Shown: positions 24,209 to 33,671 of the stretch, piece after piece
Layout: the number at the start of each line of letters is the position of its first letter
How positions within the stretch are numbered: position 1 is the first letter of the stretch
Origin: Bradyrhizobium cajani
Lineage (GTDB): Bacteria; Pseudomonadota; Alphaproteobacteria; Rhizobiales; Xanthobacteraceae
Assembly: GCF_009759665.1 (NCBI RefSeq)
Contig: NZ_WQNE01000001.1
Location: forward strand, 124,001-188,000
Reading direction: 5' to 3'
DNA: 64,000 nt
Position numbers and translations under genes: made by a program
Notes under the pieces: generated by a model
Database searches by the model: none
What the model was told of the DNA's origin: nothing
The model's input: only the letters and a program-made list of their open reading frames with translations

Positions 24209-26902
24209 TCAGAGCTTCAGCCGGACATCGCAGATGTCCGGCTCGGTCGGGTCCGGCTTGACCTCGAAGCCGAGCTGCCGGCACATCTCGAGCATCACGG
24301 TGTTCTCCTGGAGTACATCGCCCGATATGACCTTCAGCCCTTCCGACTTCGCGTAGTTGATGATCAACTGCATCAAGGCCCAACCAAGCCCCCTGCCCTT
24401 GAGGTCGGATCGCAGCAGGATGGCGTATTCGCCGCTCTCGTAGATCGAGTCCGAATGGAGCCGGACCACGCCGACCATCTCGTTCGTGGCCTCGTCGAAT
24501 GCGATGAAGGCCATCGCGCGTGCATAGTCGAGCTGGGTGAGGCGCGCGATAAACTCGTGGGTGAACTCCTTCATCGGGGCGAAGAACCGCAGACGGAGGT
24601 CGTGAGGCGTCACGTGACGCAGGAACTCGTGGATGGTCGGCTCGTCCTCGGGGCGCATTGGCCGCACGAAGATGCGCCAGCCGTCCTTGAGCGTGAGCCG
24701 ACGCTCCCATTGCGACGGATAGGCCCTCACTGCGAAATTGGCCGGGCCGGAGCCGGCGAATTTCCGCTCTGACAGTCCCACCGCGACGCGGGCATCGACC
24801 GCGGTCACGCCGGTTTCATCCGCCAGCAGCGGATTGATATCGAATTCGCGGATTTCGGGAATGTCTGCCGCCATCTGCGCAAGCTTGACCAGCACCATGG
24901 CGACGGCGTCGGGCTTCACCGCCGGCACATCCCGATAGGCGCGAAGCAGGCGTGACACGCGGGTGCGGTCGATCAGGTCACGGGCGAGCTGCAAATCGAG
25001 CGGCGGCAGCGCAAGTGCCTTGTCGTTGATGATCTCCACTGCCGTTCCGCCCCGACCGAAGACGACGACGGTGCCGAAGATCGGATCATCGGCAAGACCC
25101 AGGATCAGCTCGCGCGCCTTAGCCTTGACGACCATCGCCTGCACGATGACGCCGCCGATGCGGGCCTCGGGCCGCAGCCTCTTCGCCCGGGCGAGAATAT
25201 CGGAGGCAGCCGCACGCACCGCCTCCGGTGTCGTGAGATTGAGCACGACGCCGCCGACATCGGATTTGTGCACGATGTCACGCGACATGATCTTCAGCAC
25301 GACGGTCCCGCCGTGTGCAAAGATCTCGTTCGCATAGGCCACCGCCTGCTCGACATCGGTCGCGGCAAAGGTCGGCACCATCGCGATGTCATAGGCTTCG
25401 AGCAGATGCTTGATCTCGACAGGCTCGAGCCATTTGCGGCCATCGGCGATCGCAGCGGTGACGATCTGCCTGGCAGCCCTTGCATCAGGCACGAACGTAT
25501 CGGGCATCGCAGGAGGAACCTGGCTCAGTTCCTCGACCACTTCGCGGTGCCGGACCAGATGCATGAAACCGCGCACCGCATCATCCTCGGTCGGATAGTT
25601 CGGAATGCCCGCGCCGGAGAGCGCCTGAACGATGTTCTGATCGGCTCCGACCCAGGCGGCCAGCACGGGCTTTGCCCATCGGCGGTGTTGATCGCGATAT
25701 TTGCCGATGAGCTCCGTCACGGTCGCGGCGATATCGGCCGCGGAAGCGATCGCCGTCTGCACGTTGAGGACAAGGACTGCGTCATTGTCGGGGTCAGCGA
25801 GCAGAGCCTCCAGCGCCGCGGCGTAGCGCGATGCATCTGCATCGCCCACGATGTCGACGGGATTTGCGCCGGACCAGGTCGGCGGAAGTACGTCGTCGAG
25901 TTTCCTGCGGATGTCCGCCGAGATGGTTGCCGGAATTCCGCCAAGCTCGACCAACCGATCGACGGCAAGGACGCCGATGCCGCCACCATTGGTCAGGATG
26001 GCGAGGCGCTTTCCCGTCGGCGATTCGACGCGGCCGAGCGTCTCGGCGCAATCGAACAGCTCGCGCAGATCCGAGACCCGCAGGACGCCGGCGCGGCGGA
26101 ACGCTGCGTCATAGACGGCATCGGCGCCAGCGAGCGCGCCGGTATGCGTGGCAGCCGCTTTCGCACCCTGCGCCATCCGACCGGACTTCACCACCACGAC
26201 GGGCTTCACGCGCGCCGCGGCGCGTGCCGCCGACATGAACTTGCGCGCGTCCTTGATGGCCTCGATGTAGAGCAGGATCGCGCGGGTCTTGTGATCCATC
26301 GCGAAATGGTCGAGCAGATCGGCAATATCGACGTCGATTTGATCGCCGATCGAGACGATACCGGAGAAGCCGACGCCGCGTTGAGCAGCCCAGTCCACCA
26401 TGCCGGCCGCGATCGCGCCCGATTGCGAAATCAGTGCGAGATTTCCCGCGCCTGGCATGTGAGCGGCAAAACTCGCATTGAGACTGACGCCCGGCATCAT
26501 GATGCCGAGGCAGTTCGGCCCTATCAGCCGCATGCCGTATCGACGGGCAGCGGCGATTGCGGCCTCATGCAGGGATCCCGGTCCGTGACCGAGCCCGGCC
26601 GAGACGATCAGCGCACCCGCCGAGCCGCGACGCCCGGCTTGATCGATGATGCGGGGAACCTCGGGCGCCGGCGCGGTGATGACCACGAGTTCGGGTACGA
26701 ATTCCAGCCTGTCCAGATTGCTCACCGCCGCGACCCCGCCGATCTCGGCATGGCGCAGATTGACGAGACCGAACGATCCCTTGAATTCGGCCTTGCGAAT
26801 GTTCTCCAGAACGGCGCGTCCCACCGAGCCCTGACGGGCGCTTGCCCCGACGAGTGCGACTGAACGCGGCGACAGCAGATTCTTCAGGCGATAGGTTGAC
26901 AT
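24209..26902 (-). CDS. ADP-forming acyl-CoA synthetase fused to GNAT acetyltransferase (PatZ/Pat-like)
   Basis: An 897-residue protein with four parts: CoA-binding domain (about 10-105), succinyl-CoA ligase-like domain (about 150-300), ATP-grasp domain (about 490-700) and a C-terminal GNAT domain (about 735-890; VVRLHSDSIYESGEYAILLR, DLKGRGLGWALMQ). THTGAL at 252-257 keeps a histidine at the site phosphorylated in active ADP-forming synthetases. Pat-type enzymes acetylate lysines of acyl-CoA synthetases. It starts 69 bp downstream of the universal stress gene in the same direction, so the two are probably cotranscribed in low oxygen. Confidence 0.9.
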   Translation of the reverse strand: MSTYRLKNLLSPRSVALVGASARQGSVGRAVLENIRKAEFKGSFGLVNLRHAEIGGVAAVSNLDRLEFVPELVVITAPAPEVPRIIDQAGRRGSAGALIVSAGLGHGPGSLHEAAIAAARRYGMRLIGPNCLGIMMPGVSLNASFAAHMPGAGNLALISQSGAIAAGMVDWAAQRGVGFSGIVSIGDQIDVDIADLLDHFAMDHKTRAILLYIEAIKDARKFMSAARAAARVKPVVVVKSGRMAQGAKAAATHTGALAGADAVYDAAFRRAGVLRVSDLRELFDCAETLGRVESPTGKRLAILTNGGGIGVLAVDRLVELGGIPATISADIRRKLDDVLPPTWSGANPVDIVGDADASRYAAALEALLADPDNDAVLVLNVQTAIASAADIAATVTELIGKYRDQHRRWAKPVLAAWVGADQNIVQALSGAGIPNYPTEDDAVRGFMHLVRHREVVEELSQVPPAMPDTFVPDARAARQIVTAAIADGRKWLEPVEIKHLLEAYDIAMVPTFAATDVEQAVAYANEIFAHGGTVVLKIMSRDIVHKSDVGGVVLNLTTPEAVRAAASDILARAKRLRPEARIGGVIVQAMVVKAKARELILGLADDPIFGTVVVFGRGGTAVEIINDKALALPPLDLQLARDLIDRTRVSRLLRAYRDVPAVKPDAVAMVLVKLAQMAADIPEIREFDINPLLADETGVTAVDARVAVGLSERKFAGSGPANFAVRAYPSQWERRLTLKDGWRIFVRPMRPEDEPTIHEFLRHVTPHDLRLRFFAPMKEFTHEFIARLTQLDYARAMAFIAFDEATNEMVGVVRLHSDSIYESGEYAILLRSDLKGRGLGWALMQLIINYAKSEGLKVISGDVLQENTVMLEMCRQLGFEVKPDPTEPDICDVRLKL

Positions 26903-26971
26903 GACAGCACATGCGGCCGGTCGGCGGCGGTTCCGATGGTTGAAGATCAGGCCGGAAGGTTGGCCGCGAGC

Positions 26972-27814
26972 CTAGTGCGAGATCATAACCCAGCACGGTG
27001 GCTGGCCAATGACGGTCTTTGTCACACCGCCCCAAACGATCTCGTTCAGGCGCGAATGATGGTAGGCGCCCATCACGATCGCATCGATGGCATGGGAACT
27101 CGCCCAGCTTCCGAGCACCTTACCGATCGAGCTGCCGCTGCCCTTCGCCGTTTCGAACGAGGCGTGGACACCGTGTTCCTTCAAATGATCGACCAGAGCC
27201 GTTCCCGACTGCACGATCGCTTCGGTCCCGTCGTCCGTTACTGTCACCACGCGGACCGAAGCGGCCGCCTGCAGGATCGGCAGCGCATCGCCGACGGCCC
27301 GCGCCGCACGCGCGGAGTGATCCCAGGCGATCATCACATTCTCGAATTCGGGCCGCAGCTCCTCCGCGAGGTGTTCCGGACAGAGCAGAAGCGGCCTGCC
27401 GGATTCGAACAAGAGGGCTTCGATAATGTTCTCCGTTCGGCTGTCGTGCGACTTTACGGGAACCAGGGTGAGGTCGCTGAATCGGGCGTGCTCGGCCAGG
27501 ATCGCTGCAATCTGCTCCGGCGGCACCTTGCCCGTTCGGCTTCGGGCGCGAATGTTGGCGCGGGAAGCCGCGATGGTGAAGGCATTGAGGAGTTGCTGCA
27601 TGTCGCCCGCCCCACGCGAACGGCTGGTGCCCGCGGAATCCGTATCGCCAGGGAACACCCCCCTCGGCCGCTCGAGGACTTCTTCTTCCTCAAGCGCAAG
27701 CGCGGTGATCCTGGCTCCGAGATCGGCTGCCACAGCCACGCATTTCTCGATCGCGGCGAGCGCCGACCCGCGGGGCTGGCCGACAAGCGGCAGAAAGACG
27801 TCCTTGATGGGCAT
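26972..27814 (-). CDS. Universal stress protein with two UspA domains
   Basis: A 280-residue tandem Usp protein. The first domain starts at IKDVFLPLVG; the second at NVMIAWDHSARAARAVGDAL and ends with DAIVMGAYHHSRLNEIVWGG, a nucleotide-binding loop of the ATP-type Usp class. Usp genes are standard members of low-oxygen regulons. A weak FNR-like box at 27862-27875 sits about 54 bp upstream of the start, with the alcohol dehydrogenase gene divergent beyond it. Confidence 0.9.
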   Translation of the reverse strand: MPIKDVFLPLVGQPRGSALAAIEKCVAVAADLGARITALALEEEEVLERPRGVFPGDTDSAGTSRSRGAGDMQQLLNAFTIAASRANIRARSRTGKVPPEQIAAILAEHARFSDLTLVPVKSHDSRTENIIEALLFESGRPLLLCPEHLAEELRPEFENVMIAWDHSARAARAVGDALPILQAAASVRVVTVTDDGTEAIVQSGTALVDHLKEHGVHASFETAKGSGSSIGKVLGSWASSHAIDAIVMGAYHHSRLNEIVWGGVTKTVIGQPPCWVMISH

Positions 27815-27861
27815 CGGGATTCTCCTTGCCGGCCAAGATAGGCCGCCTTTTGTCGGCCCCT

Positions 27862-27875
27862 TTGATCCTCCTCAA
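27862..27875. promoter_or_regulatory. Weak FNR/FixK-like box TTGATCCTCCTCAA
   Basis: TTGAT-N5-TCAA with one deviation in the right half. Centre about 55 bp upstream of the universal stress gene. The stronger box at 27918 serves the divergent gene, so each promoter of this gap may have its own site. Confidence 0.45.
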
Positions 27876-27917
27876 GGCTCAAGGCGTGGACAGTGCCCGG
27901 TCAGACGGCGACAGGCG

Positions 27918-27931
27918 TTGATGGAAGTCAA
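27918..27931. promoter_or_regulatory. FNR/FixK box TTGATGGAAGTCAA
   Basis: TTGAT-N4-GTCAA, a good FNR/FixK site. Its centre is 67 bp upstream of the alcohol dehydrogenase ATG at 27992, which leaves room for activation near -41.5 and a leader of about 26 bases. Confidence 0.68.
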
Positions 27932-27991
27932 GGACTGGCCGCTCGGCCATTCTATCGATATCCAGTCGGTGCGGTTGCCCCGGAGAAACTG

Positions 27992-28975
27992 ATGCGTGCG
28001 ATGGTGTTGCCGGCCCCACGAGCGCGGCTCCGGATGGAGGAGCGGCCTGACCCAATGCCCGGCGAAGGTCAGATCCGGGTAAGGATCAGCGCTTGCGGGG
28101 TATGTCGGACCGACCTTCATGTCGTCGACGCCGAGCTGCCCGGTATTCGCTATCCGATCGTGCCGGGCCACGAGATCGTCGGCCGGATCGAACTGGTCGG
28201 TCCCAACGTTACAACGCATGCGCCTGGCGACCGGGTCGGCATCCCCTGGCTTGGTTTCACCTGCGGAAAGTGCAGATTTTGCCGGGAAGGCATGGAAAAC
28301 CTGTGTGACGCGCCGCTGTTCACCGGCTACACGCGCGACGGCGGCTACGCAACGCATACCATCGCCGACGCGCGCTACGCGTTTCCACTCGGCGAGGGCG
28401 ACAATGACGTGGAGCTTGCCCCTCTGCTATGCGCAGGGCTGATCGGCTGGCGCTCGCTGGTGCTGGCCGGCCGCGCCGAGAGGTTGGGCCTCTATGGCTT
28501 TGGTGCTGCCGGCCACATCATCGCACAAGTTGCGATTTGGCAGGGACGATCTGTCTATGCGTTCACGCGGCGTGGCGACACCGCTGCGCAAGACCTTGCA
28601 CGTCGTCTCGGCGCGGTCTGGGCGGGAGCTTCTGACGAAATGCCCGACGAGCCGCTCGACGCCGCCATCATCTACGCACCAGCCGGCGAACTCGTGCCGG
28701 CCGCGTTGCGCGCCGTCCGCAAAGGCGGCCGCGTCGTATGCGCCGGGATCCACATGACCGACATTCCAGGCTTTCCGTATGATCTGCTCTGGGAGGAACG
28801 GCAGCTGGTCTCGGTCGCCAATCTAACCCGGCAGGATGGCCTCGATTTCCTCAGGATCGCGCCGCAAGCCGGCGTGCGCACCGAGACGACGGCATATCCG
28901 CTCCAACACGCCAACGAAGTCCTGAGCATGCTGCGGAATGGCGAAATCCTGGGCGCGGCCGTGCTAACCCCCTGA
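27992..28975 (+). CDS. Zinc-dependent alcohol dehydrogenase family protein
   Basis: A 327-residue medium-chain dehydrogenase. Catalytic zinc ligands lie in ACGVCRTDLHVV and PGHEIVG; four structural-zinc cysteines are in FTCGKCRFCREGMENLCDAP. The nucleotide-binding domain follows (LGLYGFGAAGHII). The ATG at 27992 follows CGGAGAAACTG; the upstream in-frame extension covers the FNR box and is rejected. It probably removes reducing power under low oxygen by ethanol/aldehyde interconversion. The APH-kinase gene follows 11 bp later in one operon. Confidence 0.9.
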   Translation: MRAMVLPAPRARLRMEERPDPMPGEGQIRVRISACGVCRTDLHVVDAELPGIRYPIVPGHEIVGRIELVGPNVTTHAPGDRVGIPWLGFTCGKCRFCREGMENLCDAPLFTGYTRDGGYATHTIADARYAFPLGEGDNDVELAPLLCAGLIGWRSLVLAGRAERLGLYGFGAAGHIIAQVAIWQGRSVYAFTRRGDTAAQDLARRLGAVWAGASDEMPDEPLDAAIIYAPAGELVPAALRAVRKGGRVVCAGIHMTDIPGFPYDLLWEERQLVSVANLTRQDGLDFLRIAPQAGVRTETTAYPLQHANEVLSMLRNGEILGAAVLTP

Positions 28976-28986
28976 TGGTGCTGTGA

Positions 28987-30522
28987 ATGCCAGGTTGGAT
29001 CAAGGATGAAGCGGCGGCCCAAGAGCGCATCTTCCAAACGCTCGCCGGACACGCGGGCGTGACACGTATCGACACGCATGGAGCTTCGGTATTCCTGGAC
29101 GGCAGTCGCGCGCTGAAAGTCAAGCGCGCCGTGCGGTTTCCGTTTCTCGATTATTCGACACTCGATAAGCGGAAGGCCGCTTGCGAGGAAGAGATCAGGA
29201 TCAACCGGCCGCTGGCGCCGCAGATCTATCACCGCGTCGTGGCGATCACGGAAGAACCGGACGGATCGGTGAAGATCGATGGTTCCGGCCAGCCGATTGA
29301 GTATGCGGTCGATATGTCGCGCTTCGACGAAAGCCGGACACTCGACCACCTGGCAAAGGCCGGCCCGCTGGACGCGGAGCTGGCCCCGGCCATCGCAGAC
29401 GCGATCGCAGCTTCGCATGCGAATGCGACGATCGCAGACGGTGCCACGTGGATCGCCTCCTTTCCTGCCCTGATCGACGGCAACAGCAGCGGCCTTCGCA
29501 AGGGCGATCACCTCGAAGCGGCGGCGGTCGAGGAGCTTGGCAGAACCTCCCATCAGGCATTCCTGCGCGTCCGCGCTACGCTTGAGGAACGCGCCGGCCA
29601 GGGTTTCGTACGCCGCTGTCACGGAGATTTACATCTTGCCAATATCGTGCTGATCGACCAGCAGCCCGTCCTGTTCGATGCGATCGAGTTCGACGCACAG
29701 ATGGCAACTGTGGATGTGCTCTACGATCTCGCGTTCACGCTGATGGACCTTCTGCACTACGACCAAACGGTTGCAGCCAATGTCGTCCTGAATCAGTATC
29801 TGATCACGGCGGCCGTCGAGACTCTCGACGCTCTGGCGGCTCTGCCGCTGTTCATGTCCATCCGCGCGGCGATCCGCGCGCAGGTGACGCTGGCGCGGCT
29901 AAACCGGCGCGACGCCGACCGCCCCCGGATTCTCGATGAGGCGCGCCGGTATTTCGACCTCGCCCGGGCCTTGATCCATCCCCCCGTCCCCCGCCTGATC
30001 GCGGTTGGCGGGCTGTCGGGTACCGGCAAATCCGTCCTCGCGCGCGCACTGGCGCCCGCGATCGCGCCACAACCGGGAGCTGTCGTGCTGCGCAGCGACA
30101 TCATTCGCAAGCAGTTGTTTCAGGTGGGGCACACCAACCGGCTGCCGCCGTCTACGTACCGGCCCGACGTCACGGCGCACGTCTACGAGCTGCTGATACA
30201 GCGCGCTGGCCAGGTGCTGGCGCAGGGCCATTCGGCGATCGTCGACGCCGTCTTTGCACGTGAGTCCGAACGCGATGCGCTGGCCGTTCTGGCCGGCGCG
30301 AGCGGCGTGCCGCTCAACGGGCTATTCCTGGTCGCCGACCTCGCGACCCGGCAGGCGCGAATCGGCGGCCGCCGTGGCGATGCTTCCGACGCCACGCAGG
30401 AGGTTGCCGCGCTGCAAGAGCACTATAATATAGGCCATGTTGGTTGGGCGACCATCGATGCATCCGGGACACAAGAGCAAACGCTCCAGCTCTGCCGGGA
30501 CGCGATCGCCGAGGGCGGGTAA
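28987..30522 (+). CDS. Aminoglycoside-phosphotransferase-like domain fused to AAA-type (zeta/gluconokinase-like) kinase
   Basis: A 511-residue two-domain protein. The N-terminal half is protein-kinase-like; the catalytic loop CHGDLHLANIVL near residue 215 and the metal-binding aspartate in LFDAIEFD are intact. The C-terminal half has a P-loop (GGLSGTGKS near 340) and a small-molecule kinase pattern (LRSDIIRKQL, AIVDAVFARESERDAL). The architecture matches Rv2004c of the Mycobacterium DosR dormancy regulon; substrates are unknown. It is the middle gene of the ADH-kinase-CHAD operon. Confidence 0.85.
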   Translation: MPGWIKDEAAAQERIFQTLAGHAGVTRIDTHGASVFLDGSRALKVKRAVRFPFLDYSTLDKRKAACEEEIRINRPLAPQIYHRVVAITEEPDGSVKIDGSGQPIEYAVDMSRFDESRTLDHLAKAGPLDAELAPAIADAIAASHANATIADGATWIASFPALIDGNSSGLRKGDHLEAAAVEELGRTSHQAFLRVRATLEERAGQGFVRRCHGDLHLANIVLIDQQPVLFDAIEFDAQMATVDVLYDLAFTLMDLLHYDQTVAANVVLNQYLITAAVETLDALAALPLFMSIRAAIRAQVTLARLNRRDADRPRILDEARRYFDLARALIHPPVPRLIAVGGLSGTGKSVLARALAPAIAPQPGAVVLRSDIIRKQLFQVGHTNRLPPSTYRPDVTAHVYELLIQRAGQVLAQGHSAIVDAVFARESERDALAVLAGASGVPLNGLFLVADLATRQARIGGRRGDASDATQEVAALQEHYNIGHVGWATIDASGTQEQTLQLCRDAIAEGG

Positions 30523-30532
30523 GGCAATCTGA

Positions 30533-31522
30533 TTGGCGCGGGCAAGGACGTCGCGACCCATTACGAGCTCGACGGCGACCGCGCGCACCAGGCCGGCGGC
30601 GCGGCGCAATGCCCTGCCCGGCCGCCTCAGTCCCGGCATGGCCTGCGACACGGCGTTCCGGATCATCGCCCGCCGTCACCTCGATGCCGTCCTCGCCCAG
30701 CACGAGGGCACCTGCCTCGGCGATCCTGACGCGCTGCATCAGATCCGGATTGCGCTCACGCACCTGCGTACCGCGATCCGATTCTTTTCGCCCATGGTCG
30801 ACGACGCGCTGCGACCGAAGGTCTGGACCGAGCTGAAATGGCTGAACAGCCAGCTCGGCATGGTGCGGGACCTCGACGTGGCGATCGAGCGGGTCGTCGC
30901 CGAGGCTGGCGACGAGCTCGCCGTGATTGCCGAGCTTCGCCATTGGGACGAGAAACGCGCCGAAAGCCATCGCCTGCTATCCCGTGCGCTGCGATCCGCG
31001 CGGTATCGCCGTCTCGTCGAGCAGATTTCCGCCTGGATCGAGAGCGGCCCATGGTCCACCAGGCGCAGCAAGGAGGCCATCAGATTGCGCCGTTGCTCGC
31101 TCACCGACCACGCGACCGCACGGCTGACGGAGTGGGAAAAGACACTGCTCAAGAAGGCTCGGAAGCTGAGCAAGCTCGACGTCGACAGACGGCACAAGCT
31201 GCGACTTCTCAACAAACGCCTGACCTATTCGATCGAGTCGCTGGCAGACCTGTTCGCCGACGCAGCACTGACGAAACAGAAGTCGATCCTCAAGCAATTG
31301 CGCAAGGCACAACGATCGCTCGGACAATTGAATGACGATGCGCGAGGTCAAGCGCTGGCGGCGTCATTGAACGGCGCCGGCCCCGAGGCCGGCATTCGCT
31401 TCCTCAATCGCAAGCGCGAAAAGAAGCTGTTGCGGACTGCCTCGGTGGCCTACCGGAAACTGGACAAAGCCAAACCCTTCCGCTCGTCCGACCTCACGCC
31501 GAATGCGGAGCCCGAGGACTAA
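30533..31522 (+). CDS. CHAD domain-containing protein
   Basis: Up to 329 residues if started at the TTG at 30533, which has GGGTAAGG 7 bases before it; an ATG at 30638 would also retain the whole domain. CHAD features are clear: AFRIIARRHLDAVLAQHEG, LHQIRIALTHLRTAIRFFSP, RKLSKLDVDRRHKLRLLNKR. These all-helical, basic proteins bind polyphosphate, often near polyphosphate granules. The setting beside a PHA synthase and a stress operon fits a storage-granule role. It ends 51 bp before a terminator-like palindrome. Confidence 0.85.
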   Translation: MARARTSRPITSSTATARTRPAARRNALPGRLSPGMACDTAFRIIARRHLDAVLAQHEGTCLGDPDALHQIRIALTHLRTAIRFFSPMVDDALRPKVWTELKWLNSQLGMVRDLDVAIERVVAEAGDELAVIAELRHWDEKRAESHRLLSRALRSARYRRLVEQISAWIESGPWSTRRSKEAIRLRRCSLTDHATARLTEWEKTLLKKARKLSKLDVDRRHKLRLLNKRLTYSIESLADLFADAALTKQKSILKQLRKAQRSLGQLNDDARGQALAASLNGAGPEAGIRFLNRKREKKLLRTASVAYRKLDKAKPFRSSDLTPNAEPED

Positions 31523-31573
31523 CGGGCAATGAAGTTGGGATGAATCGTCATCGTGCTTCAGGTTGTTGTTTGC

Positions 31574-31618
31574 GCATGATCCTTTCGGAAAACCGCTGCG
31601 CACTTTTCCGGATCATGC
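31574..31618 (-). repeat. Short dispersed palindrome, copy 2 (inverted relative to copy 1)
   Basis: GCATGATCCTTTCGGAAAA pairs with TTTTCCGGATCATGC to give a stem of 15-19 bp. The complement reads almost the same as the repeat at 17734-17776. It again lies between two convergent genes (CHAD protein and PHA synthase), touching the PHA synthase stop. Likely terminator or mRNA-end protection; a known Bradyrhizobium-type repeat by recollection. Confidence 0.7.
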
Positions 31619-31619
31619 A

Positions 31620-33460
31620 TTAGGTGTGGACGTAGTCTCCCGGAGAGTCGGGCAGGCCGGAAGCGTCTTCAAGTCCGATCTGCGGCGGATCGCAGCACTC
31701 GCCGGAGCGCGCCTCGAGCCATTTGCTCCATTCCGGCCACCACGAACCCTCCGCGTGGGGCGCGAGCTTCAGCCATTCGTCTCTGCCGACATAGGGCGCA
31801 TCCGCGGCCTTGGTCATGACCTGATAGCTGTGTCCGGCCTCACCGGGAGGTGCGACGACGCCGGCATTGTGGCCACCGCTGGTCAACAGGAACGTCACAT
31901 CGGCATCGACCTGATAGTGTATCTTGTACACCGACCGCCACGGCGCCACGTGATCCCTCAACGTGCCGACCACGAACATCGGCGTGTGGATATCGGATAG
32001 CGAAACGTTCCTCTCATCGACGTGATAGCGGCCCTCGGCCAGATCATTGTCGAGGAATAGCTTGCGCAGATATTCCGAGTGCATGCGGTAAGGCAGCCGC
32101 GTGGCGTCGGCATTCCAGACCATCAGGTCGCTAAGTGGCGCCCGCTCGCCCATCAGATAGTCGTGCGACAGGCGCGACCAGATCAGATCATTGGACCGCA
32201 ACAGCCGGAATGCGCCGGCCATCTGCGTGGTATCGAGATAGCCGCGCTCCCACATAATGTCTTCGAGGAAGGCGACCTGGCTGTCGTTGATGAAGAGCGT
32301 CAGCTCACCCGCCTCGGTAAAGTCGGTCTGCGCCGCAAGAAGTGTGATCGTACCGAAGCGATCATCGCCGTCTCGCGCCATAGCTGCGGCGGCGATCGAC
32401 AGCAGCGTACCGCCCAAACAATAGCCGAGCGCATGAATCTTTCGGTCCGGCAGGATCCGGCCGATGGCCGTCAGTGCAGCCATGACGCCCAGCTTTCGAT
32501 AATCCTCGAAGGCAACCTCCCGATCCTTCGAGTCCGGATTACGCCAGGAAATCGCAAAGACGGTGAAACCTTGGCCGGTGAGATACCTGACCAGCGAATT
32601 CTGCGGCGACAAATCGAGGATGTAATATTTCATGATCCAGGCCGACACGATCAGGATCGGCTCGGGCCTGACCTTCGCGGTCGTCGGATGATACTGGATC
32701 AGTTCCATCAGCTCGTTGCGGTAGACGACCTTGCCGGGAGAGACCGCAACCGTCCTGCCGACGACGAATTGTTCGTCATCTACCGGCTTTGCGGCAGGGA
32801 GCAGTTGCATCAGGTCGCTGCACCAGTTCTGCCAACCGAACACGAAGTTCTCGCCACCGCTCTGGAACGCCTTTTCCAGCACCTCCGGATTGGTTACCGC
32901 GAAATTCGACGGTGCCAGCATATCAAGCAGCTGACGACCGAGAATTCGACAATGGCTTCATTGGCGCGAGAGACACCGCGCACTCCCGTCGTAGCATCGT
33001 GCCACCAGCGCTCTCCGAGCAGAAAAGCCTGCGCGAGCAGATTGAACGGCACGTTTTTCCACTGCGGTTCACTGAAGCGGCGATCCCGCCTTTGCGGCTG
33101 GATCACGGACCACGGCTTTTGATCCGGAGATATCGCGTGCGATGCAGCTTCGAGGAGCCGGCCGGTGTCGCGGAGGGCGCTGCGGGCGAGCTCCATTTGC
33201 CGCTGGGGCGCCGCGGCCAAATGCGCGCCCCAATCGAGATAGGCGAGCGACAGGGCCACCGGCGAAATCCCGCTCGTGAATCGGGCCAGCACGGCATGAA
33301 ACGCACGGTCCATGGCATATGGATCTGATTCAGCTCGGGCATCGAGAGCCCGTCTTTCAGGCAGGCGTTCCGCGCGCGCTGGGGAAACAATGCCAGCCGC
33401 ATCGACGGATGACGGTGCGACCGGCTGTTCGGTTCGCGGAAGACGCTGTACGACGCTCAT
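31620..33460 (-). pseudogene. phaC: Poly(3-hydroxyalkanoate) synthase (PhaC), split by a single-base frameshift
   Basis: Two overlapping frames make one PHA synthase of about 610 residues. The first (33460 to 32894) holds the PhaC N-terminal domain, ending in-frame at EAIVEFS. The second (ATG at 32921, to 31620) continues with RQLLDM just before that ATG, then the alpha/beta-hydrolase domain with the lipase-like box GYCLGG (Cys168 of that part) and the later RDHVAPW and SGGHNAG carrying the catalytic Asp and His. One base is missing at about 32937-32938. Downstream sequence shows no other damage, so the shift is recent or a sequencing error. Class I PHA synthase; polymerises hydroxyacyl-CoA. 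Confidence 0.85.
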
Positions 33461-33592
33461 GGCTCAATATTCCCGCGCGTTTCCAATCTCAGGTCTGCGG
33501 CAGCATATGCAGGTGCTTTGGACGCGCGTTGAGCTGTGTCAACCTCGCAGGCCGATCACGATTATCCGATCAGAATACAGCGCCCCATTTGC

Positions 33593-33606
33593 TTGACCTG
33601 GGTCAA
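33593..33606. promoter_or_regulatory. FNR/FixK box TTGACCTGGGTCAA
   Basis: TTGAC-N4-GTCAA, with symmetrical half-sites. About 72 bp upstream of the CBS-BON gene start at 33672 and about 139 bp upstream of the phaC start at 33460; the former fits activation better, but both divergent genes may be controlled. Confidence 0.7.
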
Positions 33607-33671
33607 AACGGACTTCGAGGAGCGAAATAGGTTTGGCTCATCGGAATTCGTCGAACTTGCGGAGCTTCCCC

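Noticed and set aside
25268..26863. A 531-codon plus-strand frame opposite the PatZ-like gene.
   Set aside because: No ribosome site or domain; low-complexity shadow of the minus-strand synthetase.
31620..33460. Programmed ribosomal frameshifting as explanation for the split PHA synthase.
   Set aside because: No slippery heptamer or downstream stimulatory structure is apparent at the joint; mutation or sequencing error is simpler.
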